Shown here piece after piece: positions 7,402-13,513 of a DNA stretch of 13,513 nt. Within the stretch, counting starts at the first letter, position 1. Every line of letters starts with the position of its first letter. The translations under genes and the position numbers were made by a program. The stretch is taken from contig DATAVK010000131.1 of NCBI GenBank assembly GCA_036267755.1, positions 1-13,513 of the forward strand, in the 5' to 3' direction. Under the pieces are notes generated by a model that worked only from the letters and a program-made list of their open reading frames with translations, was not told where the DNA came from and made no database searches. The DNA is from DATAVK01 sp036267755. GTDB taxonomy: Bacteria > Actinomycetota > Actinomycetes > JAFAQI01.

Positions 7402-8480
7402 ACCAATCCGTCGTCTCCGCGGGCCTGAGCCGCGGAGACCGAGTGCTGTTCGGCGTCTGCGCCGTCCTCACGATCGGTTCGGCCGTCGTGCACTACGCGG
7501 CGTTGAACGAGACCCTGTCGTTCATCGTCTCCGGACTCGCCCTGGCCCTGCTCGCGGCCCTGGTCGGTCGCAGCGTGGATCAGCTCGGCGACCGGCTCGG
7601 CGCCGGTGCGACCGGCGTAATCCACGCCGCCCTCGGCAACCTCCCCGAGCTGTTCGTCGGGATCTTCGCGCTGCGGGAGGGCCTGGTCCGGGTCGTCGAG
7701 GCCGCCGTCATCGGGTCGATCCTCAGCAACCTCCTGCTGGTGCTCGGGCTGGCGTTCATCGTCGGGGGGCTGCGCTTCGGCACGCAGCGGTTCAGCGGTA
7801 ACCGGGCCCGCACCACGATTTCGCTGATGTTGCTGGCGGTCGCGGGCATGCTGGTGCCCAGCCTCGCGTCGTACGTACATACCCCCGCCGCGCAGCACGA
7901 GCAGTCCCTGTCGATCATCGCGGCCGTCGTACTGCTCGCGGTGTTCATCGTGTCCATCCCAGCGTCGCTGTCCCGCACCGATGAGGAAATCGCTGCCGAA
8001 GACACCAGCCACGAGCAGCTATGGCCGCTTCCAACCGCCATCGTCAGCCTGGCCGTCGCCAGCCTGCTCTCGGCGTTCGCCTCGGACTGGTTCGTCGATG
8101 CGCTGACACCCGCCATCCACACCCTGCACATCAGCCAGACCTTCGCGGGCCTGGTCATCGTGGCGCTGGCCGGCAATGCCGTCGAGAACGTGGTCGGCAT
8201 CCAGCTCGCCGCGAAGGGCCGCGCCGATTACGCCTTGTCGGTGGTTCTCAACAGTCCGCTGCAGATCGCGCTGGTCCTCGCCCCGGTGCTCGTTCTGCTT
8301 TCGCTCGTGATCGGCGGCACGTCCTTCCTGCTGGTGTTCCCGCCGCTGCTGGTCACCACGCTCGTCGCGGCGGTGATCGTGGTGAGCTTCGTCATCGTCG
8401 ACGGGGAGTCGGACTGGCTCGAGGGCTCCGCCCTCGTCGGCCTCTATGTCGTCATCGCCGCGTCGTTCTGGTGGGGCTGA
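7398..8480 (+). CDS. Calcium/proton antiporter (CAX/ChaA type, CaCA superfamily)
   Basis: This is a 360-residue integral membrane protein with about 10-11 hydrophobic segments in two pseudo-symmetric halves. The hallmark alpha-repeats of the Ca2+/cation antiporter superfamily are present. The first is AALGNLPELFVGIFALREG (about 77-95) with acidic E84, and the second is ALAGNAVENVVGIQLAAKG (about 256-274) with acidic E263. Each is followed by a polar S/N motif (GSILSNLLL and VVLNSPLQIAL). An acidic cytoplasmic loop, RTDEEIAAEDTSHEQ (193-207), links the halves, as in CAX proteins. It probably exports Ca2+ (perhaps other cations) in exchange for H+ across the cytoplasmic membrane; the substrate is inferred from the family. 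It overlaps the preceding response regulator by four bases, so that regulator may share or control its expression. Confidence 0.9.
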   Translation: MNQSVVSAGLSRGDRVLFGVCAVLTIGSAVVHYAALNETLSFIVSGLALALLAALVGRSVDQLGDRLGAGATGVIHAALGNLPELFVGIFALREGLVRVVEAAVIGSILSNLLLVLGLAFIVGGLRFGTQRFSGNRARTTISLMLLAVAGMLVPSLASYVHTPAAQHEQSLSIIAAVVLLAVFIVSIPASLSRTDEEIAAEDTSHEQLWPLPTAIVSLAVASLLSAFASDWFVDALTPAIHTLHISQTFAGLVIVALAGNAVENVVGIQLAAKGRADYALSVVLNSPLQIALVLAPVLVLLSLVIGGTSFLLVFPPLLVTTLVAAVIVVSFVIVDGESDWLEGSALVGLYVVIAASFWWG

Positions 8481-8495
8481 GCCGCCCGCCACGCT

Positions 8496-8501
8496 TACCA
8501 T
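8496..8501 (+). promoter_or_regulatory. Possible -10 element for secA
   Basis: TACCAT fits the actinobacterial TAnnnT pattern and lies about 58 bases before the secA start, in the 78-base gap after the antiporter gene. I see no convincing -35 box. Weak, pattern-only evidence. Confidence 0.25.
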
Positions 8502-8558
8502 GGCAGGGAAGGCGCTGTCAGGCGTCGCTGCTGTCGTCGACGTCAGGAGATCCGAACC

Positions 8559-11432
8559 GTGGCCGTGTTCGACCGGATCATGCGAGCCGGCGAAGGTCGC
8601 ATCCTCCGCAAGCTTGATGCGATCGCTACCCAGGTCAACGATCTGGAGGAGCACTACGTCGAGCTGACCGACGACGAGCTGCGCGCCCAGACCGACGAGT
8701 TCAAGCAGCGCTATACGGAAGGCGAGTCTCTTGACGACCTGATGGTCGAGGCCTTCGCCGTTGTCCGCGAGGCGTCCAAGCGCACCCTCGGCCAGCGACA
8801 CTTCGACGTCCAGATCATGGGCGGTGCGGCCTTGCACCTCGGCAACATCGCCGAGATGCGTACGGGTGAAGGCAAGACCCTGACCGGTGTCCTTGCGGCG
8901 TACCTCAATGCGCTGGCCGGCAACGGCGTCCACGTCGTCACGACCAACGACTACCTCGCCAAGCGGGACGCCGAGTGGATGGGCCGGGTGCACCGCTTCC
9001 TCGGTCTCACCGTCGGCGTCATCCTGTCCAACCAGCCGCCGGTCGAGCGCCGCGCCATGTACGGCTGCGACATCACCTATGGCACCAACAACGAGTTTGG
9101 GTTCGACTACCTGCGCGACAACATGGCGTGGAGCGCCGACGAGCTGGTGCAGCGCGGCCACTTCTACGCGGTCGTCGACGAGGTCGATTCGATCCTCATC
9201 GACGAGGCGCGCACCCCGCTGATCATCAGCGGTCCGGCCGAGCACAGCCAGAAGTGGTACGTCGAGTTCGCCCGGCTGGCGCGACAGCTGGTCCGCGACG
9301 TCGACTACGAGGCCGACGAGGGCAAGCGGACGTTGAGTGTCAACGAGTCCGCGGTCGAGAAGGTCGAGGACTACCTCGGCATCGACAACCTCTACGAGGC
9401 GGTCAACACCCCGCTCGTCGGCTACCTGAACAACGCCCTGAAGGCCAAGGAGCTGTTCAAGCTCGACAAGGACTACGTCGTGATGAACGGCGAGGTCCTC
9501 ATCGTCGACGAGTTCACCGGCCGGATGCTGCCTGGACGCCGCTACAACGAGGGCATGCACCAGGCGATCGAGGCCAAAGAAGGCGTGGAGATCAAGCAGG
9601 AGAACCAGACCCTCGCGACGATCACGCTGCAGAACTACTTCCGGCTCTACGAGAAGCTTGGCGGAATGACCGGTACGGCGGCCACGGAGGCGGCCGAGTT
9701 CGACCAGGTCTACAAGCTCGGCGTGGTCCCGATCCAGACCAACCGGCCGATGATCCGCGAAGACGAGCCCGACGTCGTCTACAAGACCGAGGACTCGAAG
9801 TGGTCCGCGGTCGTCGAAGACCTGCTCGAGCGCCACGAGAAGGGCCAGCCGGTCCTGGTTGGCACCACCAGCGTCGAGAAGAGCGAGCACCTGTCCGGGC
9901 TGCTGCTGCGCCGCGGCGTGCCGCACGAGGTTCTGAACGCCAAGTTCCACGAGAAGGAAGCCGCGATCATCGCCCAGGCGGGCCGGCGGGGCGCGATCAC
10001 GGTCGCGACCAACATGGCCGGTCGCGGCACCGACATCATGCTCGGCGGGAACCCCGAGGTGCTGGCCGTGGCTGAGCTTGCGGCGCGCGGACTCACGCCG
10101 ACGGAGACGCCGGAGGACTTCGAGGCGGCGTGGCAGGATGCCTTCGAGAAGGCGAAGTCCTCAGTGGCGGCCGAGCACGAAGAGGTCGTGGGCCTTGGCG
10201 GGCTCTACGTTCTCGGCACGGAGCGGCACGACTCGCGTCGGATCGACAACCAGCTGCGCGGCCGGTCCGGCCGGCAGGGCGACCCGGGCGAGTCCCGGTT
10301 CTACCTCTCGCTGGGCGACGACCTGATGCAGCTGTTCAACGCCCACATGGTCGAGTCGATCATGGACCGGCTGAGCCTGCCCGAGGACACCCCCATCGAG
10401 TCCAAGATGGTGTCGCGGTCGATCCGCTCGGCGCAGACCCAGATCGAGCAGCAGAACTTCGAGATCCGCAAGAACGTCCTCAAGTACGACGAGGTCCTCA
10501 ACAAGCAGCGCACCGTCATCTACGACGAGCGGCGACGGGTGTTGATGGGTGAGGACCTGCACGAGCAGGTCCGCAACATGGTCGACGACACCGTCGAGGG
10601 CTACGTCCAGGGCGCCACGGCCGAGGGCTACGAGGAGGAGTGGGACCTCGAGGGGCTGTGGAACAACCTCAAGCAGCTCTACCCGGTCAGCGTCACCATC
10701 GAGGAGCTCAGGGAACGCTCGGGCGGCGGGCTGTCCGCGGAGTTCCTCGCCGACGAGCTCGTTGCGGACGCCCAGGATGCCTACGACCACCGCGAGGAGT
10801 CGCTGGGCGCCGGCCCCGAGACGGTCGATGAAGACGGCGAGGTCGTGCCGGGCGAGCCGGTGATGCGAGAACTGGAACGGCGCGTCCTGCTCTCGGTGCT
10901 GGACCGCAAGTGGCGCGAGCACCTCTACGAGATGGACTATCTGCAGGAAGGCATCGGGCTGCGCGGCTACGGGCAGCGCGACCCGCTGGTGGAGTACCAG
11001 CGCGAGGCCTTCGACATGTTCGGCGCGATGATGGAGGCCATCAAGGAGGAGTCAGTCGGCTTCCTGTTCTACGCCGATGTGGACATCCACGCTGAGGGTG
11101 ACGAAGAGCCGGAGCCGGAAGACGAGACCGAGCCGGTGTTCGCCGGCAACGGGCTGGCAGCGGCCCAACCGGCCGCCGCTTCGCAGGAGCTCAGCGACCA
11201 CGACAAGGTGGCCGATGTGCTCGGCAAGGCGTTCGCGCAGCCGACGCGACCTGCCAACCTGCAGTACTCCGCGCCCACCGTGGACGGGGAGGCCAGCGTG
11301 GATCATCACGCAGAAGCCAACCCGCAGGCCGGACACGCCGCATCGTTCGACGACGTCGCGCGCAACGCGCCGTGCCCGTGCGGATCAGGGCGGAAGTTCA
11401 AGCGCTGTCACGGGGCACCGCAGAACCGTTGA
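8559..11432 (+). CDS. secA: Preprotein translocase ATPase subunit SecA
   Basis: This is the full-length, 957-residue housekeeping SecA. It drives Sec-dependent export by coupling ATP hydrolysis to movement of preproteins through SecYEG at the inner face of the membrane. Walker A is MRTGEGKT (100-107) and the DEAD-like Walker B is VVDEVD (205-210). The second ATP-binding half is shown by TNMAGRGTDI and QLRGRSGRQGDPGESRFYLS. The helical scaffold shows HLYEMDYLQEGIGLRGYGQRD. A variable acidic tail ends in a zinc-binding SEC-C motif, C939, C941, C950, H951 (CPCGSGRKFKRCHG). The zinc tail and full length point to SecA1 rather than the accessory SecA2. The start is the GTG at 8559, eight bases after AGGAGA. 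It is convergent with the Rv3235-family gene downstream. A large opposite-strand open frame inside it is a codon-bias shadow. Confidence 0.98.
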   Translation: MAVFDRIMRAGEGRILRKLDAIATQVNDLEEHYVELTDDELRAQTDEFKQRYTEGESLDDLMVEAFAVVREASKRTLGQRHFDVQIMGGAALHLGNIAEMRTGEGKTLTGVLAAYLNALAGNGVHVVTTNDYLAKRDAEWMGRVHRFLGLTVGVILSNQPPVERRAMYGCDITYGTNNEFGFDYLRDNMAWSADELVQRGHFYAVVDEVDSILIDEARTPLIISGPAEHSQKWYVEFARLARQLVRDVDYEADEGKRTLSVNESAVEKVEDYLGIDNLYEAVNTPLVGYLNNALKAKELFKLDKDYVVMNGEVLIVDEFTGRMLPGRRYNEGMHQAIEAKEGVEIKQENQTLATITLQNYFRLYEKLGGMTGTAATEAAEFDQVYKLGVVPIQTNRPMIREDEPDVVYKTEDSKWSAVVEDLLERHEKGQPVLVGTTSVEKSEHLSGLLLRRGVPHEVLNAKFHEKEAAIIAQAGRRGAITVATNMAGRGTDIMLGGNPEVLAVAELAARGLTPTETPEDFEAAWQDAFEKAKSSVAAEHEEVVGLGGLYVLGTERHDSRRIDNQLRGRSGRQGDPGESRFYLSLGDDLMQLFNAHMVESIMDRLSLPEDTPIESKMVSRSIRSAQTQIEQQNFEIRKNVLKYDEVLNKQRTVIYDERRRVLMGEDLHEQVRNMVDDTVEGYVQGATAEGYEEEWDLEGLWNNLKQLYPVSVTIEELRERSGGGLSAEFLADELVADAQDAYDHREESLGAGPETVDEDGEVVPGEPVMRELERRVLLSVLDRKWREHLYEMDYLQEGIGLRGYGQRDPLVEYQREAFDMFGAMMEAIKEESVGFLFYADVDIHAEGDEEPEPEDETEPVFAGNGLAAAQPAAASQELSDHDKVADVLGKAFAQPTRPANLQYSAPTVDGEASVDHHAEANPQAGHAASFDDVARNAPCPCGSGRKFKRCHGAPQNR

Positions 11433-11442
11433 TCGACCCGCA

Positions 11443-11480
11443 CGGCTGAGACCAGCCCGGGATTGGCTTCCGGTCAGCCG
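11443..11480. terminator. Inverted repeat between convergent genes, candidate bidirectional terminator
   Basis: CGGCTGA (11443-11449) pairs with TCAGCCG (11474-11480). Inside it CC pairs with GG, and a nested AGCC/GGCT stem is possible. It starts ten bases after the secA stop and contains the stop codon of the minus-strand Rv3235-family gene (11474-11476). There is no T-tract in either direction. Its position between two converging 3' ends is the main support. Confidence 0.5.
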
Positions 11481-12028
11481 ACTTGCAACGCGGTGCATCG
11501 CCAGCGCCCATCGGCGCCTTCGAGCCGCATCGCCAGGGCCCGCCGACGCGGTCCGGTGTCGACGACAGCGCATACCTCGGCCACCCCATCGGTGGGTTCG
11601 GTGACGTGCACCGAGCTCACCACCGGGCGTCTGGTGGGGGCATCGCGGCGGGCACCGAGGCGTCCGGAGCTGCGCTCCAGCAGCCGGAGGACGTCCAGGG
11701 TTGCCACCCGGGACAGTTGCGCGGCCGGCCTTGCGCCCGCCAGCACCTCGGCGACGGCTTGCGCCAGCCGCCCGGTCCAGGGCCGAGGGTCCGGTAGCGC
11801 GTCCCGTCGGGTGGGCCCGGCGGCGTCCGCCTCAGCGCTCTGCCCGTCCGCAGGCGGCACCAGCCGCAGCGGAACGCCGGGTCGGCTCGGGGCCGGAAAG
11901 GCGAGGGCCAGGCTGCCCCGCACCGTGGCGGCCGGCTCCGGCAGCTCATCGTCGTAAGGCCCGTCGATCCGGGGGACCGGACGGAGCCGCAGTCGGTCGG
12001 TCGGCCGGGTGAGGGCTGGAACGGTCAT
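11474..12028 (-). CDS. Rv3235 family protein (function unknown)
   Basis: This is a 184-residue soluble protein with no signal peptide or membrane segment. The N-terminal 75 residues are rich in proline, arginine and aspartate and look disordered. A compact domain follows at about 80-183: RPWTGRLAQAVAEVLAGARPAAQLSRVATLDVLRLLE (helical), then strands around VVSSVHVTEPTDGVAEVCAVVDTG and RRALAMRLEGADGRWRCTALQVG. This arrangement and its place beside secA match the actinobacterial family named after M. tuberculosis Rv3235, whose function is not established. A GGGAG six bases before the ATG (plus-strand 12035-12039) supports the start. The ATG overlaps the stop of the upstream LysM gene in ATGA, so the two are translationally coupled. 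It converges on secA. The family call is from memory of the C-terminal pattern. Confidence 0.85.
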   Translation of the reverse strand: MTVPALTRPTDRLRLRPVPRIDGPYDDELPEPAATVRGSLALAFPAPSRPGVPLRLVPPADGQSAEADAAGPTRRDALPDPRPWTGRLAQAVAEVLAGARPAAQLSRVATLDVLRLLERSSGRLGARRDAPTRRPVVSSVHVTEPTDGVAEVCAVVDTGPRRRALAMRLEGADGRWRCTALQVG

Positions 12029-12774
12029 CGGCTGCTCCCAGGTGGGCGAGGGGGTGGTGGCCGAAGCTGCTGGCCGGGGTGAATCACCGAGGGATCCGGT
12101 CCGATGACCTGACGGTTAGCCGCGTACCAGCGGGGCCACTCAGTGGCGATCCGCGCGTCCGTGGCCCTCGGGCCGAGCCGGGCGGCGACGAGCGACCACA
12201 GCGAGTCCCCGCGTCGTACCGTCACGAGGTCGTCGTCGCCCACCGCCCGGTGCGGCGCCGTGGTGACGAGCCGAACCGGGGCCTGAGCGTGCCGGCGGGT
12301 GCGGGGGACCGCCGCGTGCGGGTGCGTGTCGCGCTGGCCGTCGCTGCCCGCCACCGGCAGCCCGGGCCACTGCAACGGGCTCCCGGGTGCCGAGTGGGCG
12401 GCGGAGTTCACCAAGGTGGCCATCGTCGTCGCCGACGCGGGGCCGACGGTGCCGCCCAGCAGGACGCCGACCAGCCCTGCCGAGATGACCAGGTCCACCA
12501 GCCTGCCGAGCCGCGGAGGGATCCACCGGGGGTATCTGGTACGTCGATCGCCGCGCAGGTGTGTCATTGCGCACCCGGCGACGGCCAGCGCTAGCCAGCC
12601 CGCGAGCAGCCAGGCCAGCCAGGCACAACCCAGGACGATCTCGCCTACCGGATCCTCACCGCTCGTCCCGGGACGCAGCCGCCAGGTGAGCGCGGCCGCG
12701 GCCAGACCGAGCATCGCGATCGTGAGAGCGCGCATCGCCTCGACGAGGCGGGAGCCGACCAACGTCGCGGGCAT
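12025..12774 (-). CDS. LysM-domain membrane protein
   Basis: This 249-residue protein has three hydrophobic segments (about 16-31, 45-68, 92-113), a proline/alanine-rich linker and a C-terminal LysM domain at about 183-239 (LVTVRRGDSLWSLVAARLG ... VIHPGQQL). The LysM core, including the RRGDSLWSLA-like opening and the closing HPGQxL, is intact. The basic loop between segments two and three (RGDRRTRYPRWIPPRLGR) should be cytoplasmic by the positive-inside rule. That places LysM outside the membrane, where it could bind peptidoglycan. No catalytic domain is visible, so it may be a cell-wall anchor or scaffold. The ATG at 12774 has only a weak AGG upstream; the ATG 13 codons later is an alternative that would keep all membrane segments. 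It is followed by, and overlaps, the Rv3235-family gene. Confidence 0.85.
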   Translation of the reverse strand: MPATLVGSRLVEAMRALTIAMLGLAAAALTWRLRPGTSGEDPVGEIVLGCAWLAWLLAGWLALAVAGCAMTHLRGDRRTRYPRWIPPRLGRLVDLVISAGLVGVLLGGTVGPASATTMATLVNSAAHSAPGSPLQWPGLPVAGSDGQRDTHPHAAVPRTRRHAQAPVRLVTTAPHRAVGDDDLVTVRRGDSLWSLVAARLGPRATDARIATEWPRWYAANRQVIGPDPSVIHPGQQLRPPPPRPPGSSR

Positions 12775-12818
12775 GCCGTCAGCCTGCGCTTAGTCGTCGT
12801 TTGATGGTGATGTGTGAC

Positions 12819-12848
12819 TTGACAAACCCATAGCATTCGATTTAGACA
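12819..12848 (+). promoter_or_regulatory. Promoter-like element in the less GC-rich intergenic patch
   Basis: A perfect TTGACA (12819-12824) is followed after 18 bases by TAGACA (12843-12848), a poor -10 match. The patch from about 12790 to 12850 is clearly less GC-rich than the rest of the window. It could be a distal promoter for the gene at 12932, but the -10 half is weak. Confidence 0.25.
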
Positions 12849-12873
12849 GCCGTCCCGGCGTACACGAACAGAT

Positions 12874-12913
12874 TCGGGACGCGCAGGCCGCCAATCCCGC
12901 CGTCCCGTCCCGA
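12874..12913. repeat. Inverted repeat upstream of the terminal gene
   Basis: TCGGGACG (12874-12881) and CGTCCCGA (12906-12913) form perfect 8-bp arms with 24 bases between. Further CGTCCCG copies lie at 12851-12857 and 12901-12907. The right arm ends six bases before the candidate -10, so the repeat could be an operator or an mRNA-independent DNA site. Confidence 0.5.
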
Positions 12914-12919
12914 TGCTGT

Positions 12920-12925
12920 TAACCT
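12920..12925 (+). promoter_or_regulatory. Candidate -10 element giving a leaderless transcript
   Basis: TAACCT fits TAnnnT and ends six bases before the ATG at 12932, so transcription would begin at or next to the A of the start codon. The only purine run, AAGGG, abuts the ATG with no spacing and cannot serve as a normal ribosome binding site. Leaderless genes arranged like this are common in actinobacteria. No good -35 is visible. Confidence 0.4.
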
Positions 12926-12931
12926 CAAGGG

Positions 12932-13459
12932 ATGAACGATGCCCGACTGCGCGAAATGCTCCGTGACGCCGAGTCAGAGTTGGCCGAGTCCGAGACACGA
13001 ACGATTCACCTGCGGCAGGTCGTTGAGGGCCTACGTGGCCTGCTCGGCACCCAGACGAGGGGCGCTGTGGGTGCGCCCGCCGTTTCGGTTGAGTCGGTCC
13101 CCGACATCGTGGCGTTCACGACGGGCGAGACGGCCGGCGACGCCTTCCGCAACGCGATCAAGGAGCGCCCCAATCAGGCGGTCACGATCGCTGATCTCTG
13201 GACCGTGATCGCCCCGCGACTCCAGGGCGGTTACAAGGCCCCGAAGAACGCGGTCAACGCCGCCGCGCGGCGCATCGCAGAGGACAAGTCTGAGCCGATC
13301 ATGCGCCTGGACGACGGCAAATACATCTATTCGCTGGGTGCCGCGGCCGGATCTGCCACGACGCTGGACTTCCGGCCCGTGGTGGAGCGAGTGGACACTA
13401 CCGATGCCGAACTGACACCGTCGCAGGTCGCGACTTCCTCCGCATACGCGGGGGGCTGA
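12932..13459 (+). CDS. Hypothetical coiled-coil and winged-helix-like protein
   Basis: This is a 175-residue soluble protein I do not recognise. Residues 3-38 are charged and helical with leucine spacing that suggests a short coiled coil (LREMLRDAESELAESE and onward). A linker follows at about 40-60. Residues 65-133 look like a small winged-helix or HARE-HTH-like fold: a helix at GDAFRNAIKERPNQ, then VTIADLWTVIAP, a helix at APKNAVNAAARRIAEDK, and a hairpin ending FMRL-like (IMRLDDGKYIYSL). The last 40 residues are threonine/valine-rich and low in structure. I infer possible DNA binding from this pattern alone. There is no signal peptide or membrane segment. The ATG at 12932 has no spaced ribosome binding site and probably uses a leaderless transcript. 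It is divergent from the LysM gene. Unlike its neighbours it is not part of the known secA neighbourhood. Confidence 0.75.
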   Translation: MNDARLREMLRDAESELAESETRTIHLRQVVEGLRGLLGTQTRGAVGAPAVSVESVPDIVAFTTGETAGDAFRNAIKERPNQAVTIADLWTVIAPRLQGGYKAPKNAVNAAARRIAEDKSEPIMRLDDGKYIYSLGAAAGSATTLDFRPVVERVDTTDAELTPSQVATSSAYAGG

Positions 13460-13513
13460 GAACACACCACCATGGAGAAGATGATGCTCAGGAGATAGAT
13501 AGCCCGGCGTCCC

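Noticed and set aside
8019..9950. Very long minus-strand open frame (643 codons) opposite secA and the antiporter
   Set aside because: It is a shadow of the high-GC codon bias: its protein is an L/V/D/H/R-rich string with no recognisable domain, while the plus strand encodes full-length SecA with all motifs.
12645..12998. 117-codon minus-strand frame overlapping the LysM gene start and the intergenic region
   Set aside because: It runs antisense into the terminal gene and out of frame with the LysM gene, has no ribosome binding site or domain, and conflicts with two better-supported genes.
13472..13498. Eight-codon ATG...TAG frame followed by AGGAGATAG near the right edge
   Set aside because: It is too short to support as a gene. 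The AGGAG could be the ribosome binding site of a gene beyond the window, but no start codon at proper spacing is visible before the sequence ends.

Overview
The window is about 13.5 kb of very GC-rich DNA, dominated by codons ending in G or C, with GTG starts common. It looks like chromosomal core sequence from a high-GC actinomycete. The gene order mtrA-mtrB-lpqB-comF-hpf ... secA is a recognised actinobacterial neighbourhood, seen in mycobacteria and Streptomyces. The extra NarL/LuxR-type regulator and the cation/proton antiporter between hpf and secA make a mycobacterium less likely. I cannot name the genus from the sequence.

Layout. A multi-pass membrane protein on the minus strand runs off the left edge (1-1093). 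It is divergent from mtrA, with only 81 bp between their starts. On the plus strand, mtrA, mtrB and lpqB (1175-5151) are tightly packed, with a 7-bp gap and then an 8-bp overlap. They form the envelope/cell-cycle-sensing two-component system and its lipoprotein partner. A small GC-rich hairpin directly follows lpqB. Then come comF (5215-5946) and, 12 bp later, a long-form ribosome hibernation factor hpf (5959-6579). After a 108-bp gap there is a second two-gene unit: an orphan NarL/LuxR response regulator (6688-7401) and, overlapping it by 4 bp, a Ca2+/H+ antiporter-family protein (7398-8480). secA follows (8559-11432) with a good ribosome binding site.

secA converges on a minus-strand pair: a LysM membrane protein (12774-12025) and an Rv3235-family protein (12028-11474), joined by an ATGA start/stop overlap. 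The two converging 3' ends share an inverted repeat that could be a bidirectional terminator. A 157-bp intergenic region with a less GC-rich patch and short repeats then leads to a plus-strand gene (12932-13459). That gene encodes an unrecognised coiled-coil plus winged-helix-like protein and is apparently expressed from a leaderless promoter. The last 54 bp hold no supported gene.

No stretch longer than 300 bases lacks a gene. I see no tRNA, rRNA, CRISPR array, insertion sequence or phage gene. Almost everything is conserved core content. The least explained parts are the terminal gene with its upstream repeats, the regulator/antiporter pair, and the LysM/Rv3235 pair facing secA.
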